Origin: F23-B02 sp963620985
GTDB lineage: Bacteria > Bacillota > Clostridia > Oscillospirales > Oscillospiraceae
Direction: 5' to 3'
NCBI GenBank assembly: GCA_963620985.1
Contig: CAVFCI010000033.1
Location: 1 to 20,938, forward strand
DNA length: 20,938 nt
Below, one piece after another: positions 1-7,018 of this stretch; the stretch's first letter is position 1, and each line of letters begins with the position of its first letter. Both the position numbers and the translations under genes were made by a program. The notes beneath the pieces were generated by a model that had not been told where the DNA came from, did not search any database, and worked only from the letters and a program-made list of their open reading frames with translations.

Positions 1-11
1 AATGCTTTTAC

Positions 12-39
12 CGAAATCCTTGAAATTTCAAGGATTTCG
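12..39. repeat. Perfect 28-bp palindrome
   Basis: Each half is the reverse complement of the other, with no spacer; the left half reads CGAAATCCTTGAAA. It lies outside any convincing gene. A palindrome this long could be the end or core of a small repeated element, a protein-binding operator, or part of a terminator for a gene left of the window. It has no T-tract beside it, so the terminator reading is weaker. Confidence 0.75.
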
Positions 40-315
40 ACGGCGGTTTATCTAACTCGAGGCGGGTCTTACCCCCTCGAGCTCCCCCGCTGCGCGGATG
101 TTTTTCCTCAGCAGCATAGGTTCTTTGACAGTCTGATGCGCCGTTGGCGCAATTTTATGAATGAACACCTCATCCGTCAGCCTATCATAATGGGAAGGCT
201 TGGTGCGCCGCAGTATTTGAGTTGCTGCAGCAAGCATTACCCCGCACTTGCGGGAGGCGAGAGTTTTTCGGTGTCGTCAGCAGTTGACGGTCGGGACACC
301 GCAATAAACGTATAG
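40..315. repeat. Structured intergenic repeat-like region, possibly with a tiny ORF
   Basis: This gene-poor stretch follows the end of the O-antigen-ligase-like operon. It contains several inverted repeats: CTCGAGG at 56-62 with CCTCGAG at 75-81, CCCGCA at 241-246 with TGCGGG at 249-254, and GGTGTC at 270-275 with GACACC at 295-300, the last enclosing a GTCA/TGAC pair. From memory, the wording CACCTCATCCGTCAG followed by GGGAAGGCTTGG resembles a repeat family scattered between genes in gut Firmicutes. A plus-strand frame from ATG 157 to TAG 315 would encode 52 residues and a minus-strand frame 52-237 would encode 61. Neither has a clear ribosome site or a recognisable domain. I treat both as probable by-products of a conserved repeat rather than genes. 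Confidence 0.4.
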
Positions 316-324
316 GTAGGTGCG

Positions 325-1653
325 TCAATGCGCCTGTAAAAAAACGAACATGAGGGTGAGGAGACCGAGCTCGGGGAAGGGACAGAAGATGCCAGGGTTT
401 GTCATGCTCATCATGAGTATGCCCAGATATGACAGCGCAACGGCGCAGGCAAAGCTTCTGCGTCTGCTGCGCCAGAGCGTTCGGACGCGCAGGGCGAACA
501 TCCAGCCGTAGGCGAGGATGCCCAGCAGTCCCATGGAGCTTATGATCTGGATGAGCGCGTTGTGGTAAAACACCAGACTGCCCGGGACGTAGGCCTTGAA
601 TATCCCGATATCCTTCGTGCTGCCGATGCCGGTGCCGAGCACGGGGTGGCTCAGGAAATTATCAATGCCGCGCCGGATAAACTCGATGCGCGTTTTGTCG
701 CCCGCGGCAGCACTTTCGATGCGCGCGGCGTAGAGCTCCGGCACGACGATCACCGCCGCCGCAGCTGCCAGCAGCAGCGCTGCGCCGAACAGCCAATTAT
801 ACAGCCGGCGGCTGCGCTTATTATATATATAAATGTATAGGGCACACAGCACGAGCAGCGCCGCGCCGAACAGCAGTCCCGAGCGCGAGCCGCTCATGAC
901 CATGGCAAGGTACATGAGCGCCATGCCGAGCAGATACAGATTGCTGCGCCGGACAAGGGTGCAGGTCATGGGCATGCACATGAGCAGCATCGTCGTTATG
1001 TAGTTGCGGGGCTTATAGAACAGCACTCCGCCCTTTTCGAGGAAGCGGTCAAAATTATGCGCATAGAAGCTGAATATGACAACGACGAACAGCAGTCCCG
1101 CCGCATAGACGGTCTCGGCAAGGCGCTCGGCTCTGTCATAGCTCGGGACGCTGTCGCAGCGCGTGCAGAACAGGATATACAAAACAAGCTGGCCGAGACC
1201 GAGGCCGAGCATGTAGTACAGGCTTATGGGCTTGAGGTAGTCCTGCGCCGAGATCGTCCCCGCGCCGCCGAGGATGAGCGCAAGCGATACCGCGATATAA
1301 GGGCCAGTGAAGCGCCCGAGCACGGGCTTGCGGCGGTAGTATATGAGGTTGAAGATGAGCGCAAGCGAAAAGGGCACGATAGCATACATCATGTACGGCA
1401 CGAGCTGCGAATAGTCGCGGTAATACTCGACCGAAATTTGCAGGATGAAGCAGACCGGCGCAACGATCGACATGGGGTCGCCGCAGAATATGAGCATCAG
1501 CACCGTTATGAGCACGAACAGACACATGCACTCAAACGAGGTCTGCGTCACCGTTGCCAGTGCCGCAAGCACCAGCAGCGCCGGAAGATAATATTTGCTG
1601 TCCCAGACCGCGTCCGCCGCGGCTTGGCCTTTTTTGAAAAGTGAACTAACCAT
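325..1653 (-). CDS. O-antigen ligase / polysaccharide polymerase-like membrane protein (Wzy_C type)
   Basis: A very hydrophobic protein of 442 residues with about 11-12 predicted membrane segments. Its C-terminal half carries the Wzy_C pattern: SGSRSG at about 254-259 at the end of a helix, an extracytoplasmic loop with RIEFIRRG (322-329) and HPVLGTGIGS (336-345), a histidine in FYHNAL (H364), then the next helix. Known members join or polymerise lipid-linked glycans on the outer face of the membrane. In a Gram-positive cell the target would be a wall polysaccharide, capsule or glycoprotein rather than LPS. The ATG at 1653 is preferred over an upstream TTG at 1674 because AAAGAGGT lies just before it. 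It overlaps the kinase gene by 8 bases (ATGGTTAG), so the two are probably translationally coupled. Ligase and polymerase cannot be told apart by sequence alone. Confidence 0.8.
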   Translation of the reverse strand: MVSSLFKKGQAAADAVWDSKYYLPALLVLAALATVTQTSFECMCLFVLITVLMLIFCGDPMSIVAPVCFILQISVEYYRDYSQLVPYMMYAIVPFSLALIFNLIYYRRKPVLGRFTGPYIAVSLALILGGAGTISAQDYLKPISLYYMLGLGLGQLVLYILFCTRCDSVPSYDRAERLAETVYAAGLLFVVVIFSFYAHNFDRFLEKGGVLFYKPRNYITTMLLMCMPMTCTLVRRSNLYLLGMALMYLAMVMSGSRSGLLFGAALLVLCALYIYIYNKRSRRLYNWLFGAALLLAAAAAVIVVPELYAARIESAAAGDKTRIEFIRRGIDNFLSHPVLGTGIGSTKDIGIFKAYVPGSLVFYHNALIQIISSMGLLGILAYGWMFALRVRTLWRSRRRSFACAVALSYLGILMMSMTNPGIFCPFPELGLLTLMFVFLQAH

Positions 1654-2971
1654 GTGTACCTCTTTGGCTTTCAAATATGCCGGCGAGCTTGGCGTATAGC
1701 TCGTCGGGCTTCACGGGCTTGAGTATATAGCCGGAGAAATCGCCGAGCACTCTCCCCTGCCCGTTTGTAAACGCATCCGCCGTCATCGCAAGTATGGGCA
1801 CGGCAGCGGCACCGCGCCTGCCGGAGGCTCGGATGCAGGCCGCCGCCTCCATGCCGTTCATCTCCGGCATATGGATATCCATGAGTATGCAGTCGTAGTA
1901 AGCATCGGGTCTGGAGCGGAAAAGCTCCGCCGCCTCCCTGCCGTTTTCCGCGCAGTCAACGAGCGCACCCTGACGCTCCAGCAGGCGGCAGATCATGGCC
2001 GCGTTTATCGTAACGTCGTCAACGACCATGATGCGCCGCCCGTTTATAGCCGAGCGATCAACGCTCCGCTCTTCGACAGCGGCGGCCTCACAGAGCCGGT
2101 ACGGGATATCGATAAAAAATGTCGTTCCGAAGCCCTGACGGCTTTTGACGGATATCGTGCCGCCCTGAAGGTCGAGCATGCTCTTGCATATGGCCATGCC
2201 GAGGCCGCTTCCGGCAGTCCTGCCGCCGAGAGCGCTCTGCTCCTGCGTGTACGGCTCGAAGAGACGCCCGATGAAGTCCTCGCTCATGCCGATGCCGGTG
2301 TCGGCCACCTCAAGATGCAGTATCGACGACTGAGCGTCCATCAGTCGCTGCGAGGCAAGAAGCCTCACAACGTCGCCGTCTTTTGTAAACTTACCGGCGT
2401 TTGACAGCAGGTTATTGAGCAGCTTTCTCAGCGACAGCTCGTCGCCGAGGACGTTGGGGCAGCTGAGTCCCTCTGTGTCGATCATAAATCTTACGCCCTT
2501 TGTGCTCATGAGCGCACTGTAGACCGAATATACCTCGTCGAGCACGGCGGAGATATCGAAGGGCTTTGTGTCCATCTCGTACCTGCCGCTTTCGATCTTG
2601 CTCATGTCCATGATGTTGTTGAGCAGGCTCAGTAGGTACTGCGAGGACTGTTCTATCTGGTCAAGGCGCTCGCGCAGCTCATCGTCGCGCCCCTCGCCCA
2701 CCAGTTCGCGGGCAAGGTATGTGAGCCCTGCGATGGAGTTCACGGGCGTGCGCATCTCATGCGACATGGGCGAGAGGAGCTCGCTCATTGCGCGGCTGGG
2801 ATCCTGCGTTTTGGACACGCTGTCGCTGTATTTCTTTATGCGGCTGCCCTGCTGCTCCTCGTCGGAGAATATCGACATGAGCAGCTTGCGGAAGCAGGCT
2901 ATCAGTCCGATCAACACGATCGCAAGAAACAGAAACGCCGCTATATTGATGTATATATACGATACGTTCAC
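1646..2971 (-). CDS. Hybrid sensor histidine kinase with C-terminal receiver domain
   Basis: 441 residues. One N-terminal membrane helix (about 5-27) is followed directly by a short linker, a HisKA domain with phospho-acceptor H71 in MSHEMRTP, and an ATPase domain with N box (NNLLSNAGKF, 186-195), DTGIGM (224-229) and GSGLGMAI (254-261). A receiver domain ends the protein, with acidic pocket D318/D319, phospho-acceptor D365 in LMDIHMPEMNG, T398 and K418. There is no extracytoplasmic, PAS, HAMP or GAF sensing domain, so the signal must come through the membrane helix or a partner. The start is GTG at 2971, seven bases after GGAGG; an ATG four bases upstream is out of frame. The neighbouring Hpt and response regulator genes supply the rest of a phosphorelay: H71 to D365 to the Hpt histidine to the regulator aspartate. 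Confidence 0.93.
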   Translation of the reverse strand: MNVSYIYINIAAFLFLAIVLIGLIACFRKLLMSIFSDEEQQGSRIKKYSDSVSKTQDPSRAMSELLSPMSHEMRTPVNSIAGLTYLARELVGEGRDDELRERLDQIEQSSQYLLSLLNNIMDMSKIESGRYEMDTKPFDISAVLDEVYSVYSALMSTKGVRFMIDTEGLSCPNVLGDELSLRKLLNNLLSNAGKFTKDGDVVRLLASQRLMDAQSSILHLEVADTGIGMSEDFIGRLFEPYTQEQSALGGRTAGSGLGMAICKSMLDLQGGTISVKSRQGFGTTFFIDIPYRLCEAAAVEERSVDRSAINGRRIMVVDDVTINAAMICRLLERQGALVDCAENGREAAELFRSRPDAYYDCILMDIHMPEMNGMEAAACIRASGRRGAAAVPILAMTADAFTNGQGRVLGDFSGYILKPVKPDELYAKLAGIFESQRGTHG

Positions 2972-3032
2972 GCATTATCCTCCGTGTACCGCGCTTGCCT
3001 CACTCCGCCGGACATTGCCTTGAGCCGGAGCG

Positions 3033-3383
3033 TCACAGGCTTTTTATCATGCCGGCGGCAGCGGCGTATTCGCGCTCGACGGCATCGCGGCAAGCCAGAG
3101 CTCCGGCGGCATCGCCGCGGCGCAGCGGCTCGGTAATCCTCTTCATCGCCTCAAAAAGGCCGGTCAGCCCCAGCATGCCGGAGCTGCCCTTGAGCGAGTG
3201 CGCCGCCCGAAAGCCTCTTTGCGCATCATGCGCTGCGAGCGCCGACATGAGCTCGGAGTAATTTGCATCCGCAAGGAACATATCCAGCAGACTGCGCAGA
3301 AGCTCCTCATCTCCCGAGGTGCGCTCGATAGCACCGGCGTAATCGAAGCCGTGTACGGCATAGGCAAATTTAAGCTCAGACAT
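3033..3383 (-). CDS. Hpt (histidine phosphotransfer) domain protein
   Basis: 116 residues and essentially a single Hpt domain. The phospho-accepting histidine is H62 in AAHSLKGSSGMLG, the family signature, within an alpha-helical four-helix-bundle-type sequence. Such proteins shuttle phosphate between the receiver of a hybrid kinase and the receiver of a final response regulator. The ATG at 3383 is chosen over an in-frame ATG at 3389 because it sits seven bases after AGGGAG. It overlaps the end of the regulator gene by 8 bases (ATGTCTGA), indicating translational coupling. The hybrid kinase starts 61 bases downstream in the same operon. Being a free-standing Hpt, it could also link this kinase to other regulators in the cell. 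Confidence 0.9.
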   Translation of the reverse strand: MSELKFAYAVHGFDYAGAIERTSGDEELLRSLLDMFLADANYSELMSALAAHDAQRGFRAAHSLKGSSGMLGLTGLFEAMKRITEPLRRGDAAGALACRDAVEREYAAAAGMIKSL

Positions 3384-4089
3384 CCGCATTCTCCCTGTAC
3401 TCGAATATCTCCGACGGACGGCCTCCCGTCTTGCAGTCGAGCGTTATGCCGACCTCTCCGAGAGAGTGCATGTATTTGAGATACCTGCGCGAGGTGACCG
3501 TCGAAAGGCCGAGCCCGTCGCTTATCTCGACAAGCGGCATCTTCTTCCCCGCGTTTTCGCGCATGAAGCCTCTGACGTTTTCAAGTGTGGTTTTGTTTAT
3601 CTTGCCCGGATTCGGAACGCCTGGGGCAAGCTGCTCGGCGGTATTGTAGTTCCTGTGCGGGCACAGCAGGATATCGACCTTGTCCTGCGTCCAGACGCGG
3701 GTGCTGCCGACGAGCTTCATGACCGTATCAAAGCGCGAGACCGCCTTTTCCAGACGGGCGATGCCAAACGGCTTTAATATGTAGTCGCAGATACCGTAGC
3801 ACATGGCCGAGCGGATGACCTGATAGTCGTCCGCCGAGGTTATCATGATGACCTGCACCTCGGTGTTGAAGCTGCGCAGCTGCGCGAGAAACTCGATGCC
3901 GTCCATGCCGGGCATGAAATAGTCAAGCACTATAAGCTCCGCCCCGTCGGGGGTCTGCCGGAGATATTCGAGCGCGTCGGCGCAGCGGTGGAAGTTCCCT
4001 GCAAGCTTCAGCTGGCTAAACTTACCGAGCTGCTTTTCAAGTATCGAGCAGACCATCAGGTCGTCCTCGACTATGATCGTTTTATACAA
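3376..4089 (-). CDS. CitB/DcuR-family response regulator
   Basis: 237 residues. The N-terminal receiver domain (about 3-118) has acidic residues E8-D9-D10, phospho-acceptor D56 in VLDYFMPGMDG, T84 and K106 in ILKPFG. The C-terminal region has a helix-turn-helix (about 184-207, LVEISDGLGLSTVTSRRYLK) of the kind seen in CitB, DcuR and MalR regulators, which act as DNA-binding activators. The start is TTG at 4089, seven bases after AGAGGTG; no ATG lies nearby in frame. It is the first gene of the operon, behind a good promoter. CitB/DcuR regulators are usually paired with kinases carrying a periplasmic PAS sensor for di- or tricarboxylates. Here the partner is a sensorless hybrid kinase plus an Hpt protein, so the regulated process is probably different. 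Confidence 0.9.
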   Translation of the reverse strand: MYKTIIVEDDLMVCSILEKQLGKFSQLKLAGNFHRCADALEYLRQTPDGAELIVLDYFMPGMDGIEFLAQLRSFNTEVQVIMITSADDYQVIRSAMCYGICDYILKPFGIARLEKAVSRFDTVMKLVGSTRVWTQDKVDILLCPHRNYNTAEQLAPGVPNPGKINKTTLENVRGFMRENAGKKMPLVEISDGLGLSTVTSRRYLKYMHSLGEVGITLDCKTGGRPSEIFEYRENADV

Positions 4090-4139
4090 AGCAGAACACC
4101 TCTAAAAATTTATCTTTGCTCCTTATTTTTGTTATAATT

Positions 4140-4168
4140 ATTTTACCAAGTTTTTTTATCACGGTCAA
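4140..4168 (-). promoter_or_regulatory. Sigma-A type promoter of the phosphorelay operon
   Basis: Reading on the minus strand, TTGACC (4168-4163) is followed after 17 bases by TAAAAT (4145-4140). Transcription would start near 4133 and give a leader of about 44 bases before the TTG start. The surrounding DNA is strongly AT-rich compared with the genes. Confidence 0.65.
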
Positions 4169-4233
4169 CCGAAACAGGACAAATAGTTTTTTAATATTCT
4201 GTATTCGAAATATCATGCATTTAACTTTTTCGC

Positions 4234-4262
4234 TTGCGCGGAAAAGCGCGGCGTGCTACAAT
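4234..4262 (+). promoter_or_regulatory. Putative promoter of the 106-residue orphan gene
   Basis: TTGCGC (4234-4239), a 17-base spacer, then TACAAT (4257-4262) preceded by TGC, an extended -10. The start would be near 4269, a leader of about 20 bases that contains the GGAGG at 4277-4281. Confidence 0.5.
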
Positions 4263-4289
4263 TAACAAAAACTCATCGGAGGCTATGCC

Positions 4290-4610
4290 ATGACAAACGA
4301 AGAAAAGCTCGACCTCAAAAAAGAGATCGAGGAACAGGACAACTATAAATACAGCGACGAGCTGTTTTACACCGGCGAGGGCGATCTTCTCGACACCGCC
4401 GAGGGCAGAGCAAGGTTCTGCCGCTTGAACGAGACCACGGTTTTCAAGAAAAAAGACCCCACGGTCTGGAACAACTATATCTGGGTATTCAACAATCAGG
4501 GTGTCGGCATGACGATAAAGCGTCAGAGCCATGTCGATCCTCAGCTTATGGAGTGCATCGACTATGATGCCGACGGAAATCCCACCGGCAAGGCCTACGA
4601 GCCGACCTGA
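4290..4610 (+). CDS. Small acidic protein of unknown function
   Basis: 106 residues, soluble, rich in Asp, Glu and Lys, with no signal peptide or membrane segment. I do not recognise a family. The middle is rich in aromatic residues (TVWNNYIWVFNNQGVG) and the C-terminal third ends in a DYDADGNPTG segment, which resembles a turn-rich or calcium-loop-like sequence without being a clear EF-hand. The ATG is seven bases after GGAGG, it has its own promoter, and a strong terminator follows. These signals support a real, independently transcribed gene. It diverges from the phosphorelay operon, so it could be a target of that regulator, but there is no direct evidence. Confidence 0.75.
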   Translation: MTNEEKLDLKKEIEEQDNYKYSDELFYTGEGDLLDTAEGRARFCRLNETTVFKKKDPTVWNNYIWVFNNQGVGMTIKRQSHVDPQLMECIDYDADGNPTGKAYEPT

Positions 4611-4620
4611 CGGGTATACG

Positions 4621-4655
4621 AAAGCCCCCGTTTTCGTTGTGAAAACGGGGGCTTT
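4621..4655. terminator. Bidirectional terminator hairpin
   Basis: Perfect 15-base arms (4621-4635 and 4641-4655) around a five-base loop, G+C-rich in the middle with AAA/TTT ends. It lies between the convergent small orphan gene and the MATE gene, so it can serve both strands. Confidence 0.85.
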
Positions 4656-4659
4656 AACC

Positions 4660-6051
4660 TTATGTGCTCTGTTCCTTTATGCTGCGGTTTATTATGCGCA
4701 TCTCACCGGTGATGAGTATCGCAACGGTTATAACGGCCAGACAATCGCCGACCGGACCTGCGTACAGCAGTCCGTCGATGCCCATGATGCTCGAGAGGAT
4801 ATACGCGCAGGGGAGGAAGTATATAAGCTGCCTTGTGAGCGTGCAGACCATGGCCTTCTGCGGCTTACCTATAGACTGGAAGAAGATGCCCGAGGGGATG
4901 AGGAAGCCGACGAGGAAGATAACGCTCAGGAAGATGTGGAAGCACTTGAGCGCAAAGTCGTTGTACAGCTCATCCTCCTGGCCGAAGATATTGATGATAT
5001 CCTGCGTGAAGAGCTGGAAGCACGCCCAGCCGATCAGTCCGACGGTGAGCCCGACGATGATGGTGCGCAGATATGTCGCCCTGACGCGGCGGAAGTTCTT
5101 AGCGCCGTAGTTATAGCCGACTATGGGCTGGCTGCCGATGCCGAGGCCGACCATTACGCTGACGATGATGGAGTTCACCTTCATGACTATGCCGAAGGCG
5201 GCCAGCGGGATATCGGGGCCGTAAACGCTCTCTATACCGTACTTGACGGTGAGGTTATTCATGCAGATAACGACGATCGTCGAGCCGAACTGCGTAAAGA
5301 AGCTCGAAATTCCGAGCGGCAGGAAAGCAAACAGGGTCTTTGCTCTCGGTATCGCGTAATCGCGCTTGAACTCAATGCCCTTGAGACGGGGTATATACGC
5401 GACCGCTATGCCGAAGTTGAGCACCTGACCGATGACGGTCGCCCATGCAGCGCCGGCAACGCCCCAGCCGAGACCGAGGACGAACCATGCATCAAGCACG
5501 ACGTTGAGCAGGCAGCCGGATATATTGGACATCATGGCGTATCGCGGATTGCCCTGCGCTCTTATTACGCCGCTGACCGTCATGCTTATGCACACAAACG
5601 GTATGCCCAGAAGCGTTATGCCCGCATATTCAAGCGCATAGCCGAAGGTCTCTGACGCGACCTTCGCGCCGCCGCAGAGTCTCAGCACCGGCTCGAGCAG
5701 CAGCTCCATCGACAGCGTTATCAGAAGTCCCGCCAGCAACGAGGTCGTTATGCCGTTTCCCATTGTGCGCGCGGCCTCTTCGTAGTTCTTCTGCCCGAGC
5801 TTCAGGCTGAAATACGCAACGCAGCCGTCTGCTATGAGCGTGCCTATAGCCATTGAGAGCGTGACGAGCGGGAAGGTAAGATTCGTCGCCGCGTTGCCGT
5901 ATACGCCGACACCCTGTCCGATGAATATCTGGTCAACTATATTGTATATGGAGTTGACGACCATCGACGCTATTGCCGGCAGCGAAAATTTAAGCATCAG
6001 CTTGCCGATGGGCTCGTTCTCAAACATGGCAAGCGAATTATTCTGACTCAT
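4660..6051 (-). CDS. MATE-family multidrug/cation antiporter
   Basis: 463 residues with about 12 membrane segments in two similar halves, as expected for the family. Typical features are the N-terminal PIGKLMLKFSLPAIASMVVN start, NIVDQIFIGQGVG in the first helical hairpin, SGVIRAQGNPRYAMMSN in the middle and QPIVGYNYGAKNFRRV in the second half. Family members export drugs or metabolites in exchange for Na+ or H+; the substrate cannot be read from sequence. The ATG at 6051 follows AGGGTGATATA. It is monocistronic, with a promoter at 6086-6114 and the shared terminator at 4621-4655. Imperfect inverted repeats flank its promoter and suggest control by a repressor, although no regulator gene of the MarR or TetR type is in the window. 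Confidence 0.93.
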   Translation of the reverse strand: MSQNNSLAMFENEPIGKLMLKFSLPAIASMVVNSIYNIVDQIFIGQGVGVYGNAATNLTFPLVTLSMAIGTLIADGCVAYFSLKLGQKNYEEAARTMGNGITTSLLAGLLITLSMELLLEPVLRLCGGAKVASETFGYALEYAGITLLGIPFVCISMTVSGVIRAQGNPRYAMMSNISGCLLNVVLDAWFVLGLGWGVAGAAWATVIGQVLNFGIAVAYIPRLKGIEFKRDYAIPRAKTLFAFLPLGISSFFTQFGSTIVVICMNNLTVKYGIESVYGPDIPLAAFGIVMKVNSIIVSVMVGLGIGSQPIVGYNYGAKNFRRVRATYLRTIIVGLTVGLIGWACFQLFTQDIINIFGQEDELYNDFALKCFHIFLSVIFLVGFLIPSGIFFQSIGKPQKAMVCTLTRQLIYFLPCAYILSSIMGIDGLLYAGPVGDCLAVITVAILITGEMRIINRSIKEQST

Positions 6052-6064
6052 TATATCACCCTAA

Positions 6065-6144
6065 TACAAATTTCAAACGAAGCCGATTATATCACGGCAG
6101 ATATAAAAAGTAAATGTATATAAAAACAAGGTTCGAAATTTGTA
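6065..6144. repeat. Inverted 14-bp repeats flanking the MATE promoter
   Basis: TACAAATTTCAAAC at 6065-6078 and GTTCGAAATTTGTA at 6131-6144 are reverse complements except for one position. One arm lies just after the predicted transcription start and the other just upstream of the -35 box, 66 bases apart centre to centre. This layout fits paired operator sites, but no binding protein can be named. Confidence 0.5.
6086..6114 (-). promoter_or_regulatory. Promoter of the MATE gene
   Basis: On the minus strand, TTTACT (6114-6109), 17 bases, then TATAAT (6091-6086) preceded by TGA, an extended -10. The predicted start is near 6079, about 28 bases before the ATG. Confidence 0.7.
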
Positions 6145-6159
6145 CACTGTGACGAAAAT

Positions 6160-6969
6160 TCAGTCCTTATGCGCCTCGATAATGAACTGGTTTATAGAAG
6201 CTCCGAACAGGATTATGTACATGCACCAGTACATCCACAAAAGAGATATGACTATCGTCGCAAGACTGCCGTAGGTCGAATAGTTCACATAGCGGATAAA
6301 CAGCGAGAACAGCCATGTAAACAGCAGCCACGCCGCCGACGCTACAGCCGCGCCGGGCAGCAGATGCAGCAGCTTTATCTTAACGCCCGGAACGCCCTTG
6401 TACATTGCAAGAAAAACCAGCGCCAGCACCAGAAACGCGACGAGAAAGCGCAGCTTCAGCAGCAGCGCCAGCGCCGGTGATACAGCGGGAAGATGAGTGT
6501 CTATAAGATAATATATCTCCTTGCTGAACACCATAAGAGCAAGCACCGCGATAGCGACGGCTATCATGCCGACGGTGTAAATGCACGCAAACAGGCTGCG
6601 GCGCAGGAACGAGGAATACTTCGGCGAATGAAAGATATCCTCTATGCCGCGTATGAGCGCCGAAAACGCACGGCTCGAAAGCCATATCGTCAGCAGTATC
6701 GACAGCGGCAGGACAGCGCCGGAGGCAAAGTATATATCGTCAACGACCGACTCGATTATGGCCTGCAGCGCCGCCGGAATGTAGCGCTCTATCGCGTCGA
6801 AAAGCGTGTTCTGCGAAAGCCCCGTGTAAGGGATTATCGCCGTTAAGAGCGCGACAAAGGGCACGAGGGACATGAACATGTAAAACGCGCTCGCCGCGGC
6901 GTGAGCGTCTATGTTGTCCTCGCTCATTTCTATCATGAAGTTGTTTATCGTGTTAAATATTTTTTTCAT
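6160..6969 (-). CDS. YihY/BrkB-family inner membrane protein
   Basis: 269 residues with about six membrane segments. The N-terminal DNIDAHAAASAFYMFMSLVPF corresponds to the conserved start of the family, in which small residues and a Phe-Tyr pair precede the first helix, and SSRAFSALIRGIEDIF, YKGVPGVK and the late YGSLATIVISLLWMYW segment also match. The family was once misnamed RNase BN; its biochemical role is unsettled, with suggested roles in transport or envelope function. The ATG at 6969 follows GAGG with a short four-base gap. A terminator-like hairpin ends only 10 bases upstream of this ATG, so there is no room for a separate promoter between them. Expression must come by read-through or from a promoter inside the upstream gene. 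Confidence 0.88.
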   Translation of the reverse strand: MKKIFNTINNFMIEMSEDNIDAHAAASAFYMFMSLVPFVALLTAIIPYTGLSQNTLFDAIERYIPAALQAIIESVVDDIYFASGAVLPLSILLTIWLSSRAFSALIRGIEDIFHSPKYSSFLRRSLFACIYTVGMIAVAIAVLALMVFSKEIYYLIDTHLPAVSPALALLLKLRFLVAFLVLALVFLAMYKGVPGVKIKLLHLLPGAAVASAAWLLFTWLFSLFIRYVNYSTYGSLATIVISLLWMYWCMYIILFGASINQFIIEAHKD

Positions 6970-6979
6970 AAAACCTCAT

Positions 6980-7010
6980 GAAAAATTACCGCTTCCGGCG
7001 GTAATTTTTC
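6980..7010 (-). terminator. Terminator or attenuator between the lipid kinase and YihY genes
   Basis: Perfect 13-base arms (6980-6992 and 6998-7010, GAAAAATTACCGC and its complement) around a five-base loop, with a T-run in the descending arm on the minus strand. It begins 8 bases after the end of the lipid kinase gene and abuts the YihY ribosome site. Confidence 0.75.
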
Positions 7011-7018
7011 AATACATA

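Noticed and set aside
52..237. Minus-strand 61-residue frame in the left intergenic region
   Set aside because: No ribosome site or domain; it lies in inverted-repeat DNA and is more likely part of a repeat, so it is not listed as a gene.
270..300. GGTGTC...GACACC hairpin as the terminator of the O-antigen-ligase-like operon
   Set aside because: The stem is short and bulged, and on the minus strand it is followed by A residues, not T.
4531..5655. Long plus-strand open frame opposite the MATE gene
   Set aside because: Its sequence is unlike any protein family, it overlaps the orphan gene and a terminator, and the opposite strand is a convincing transporter.
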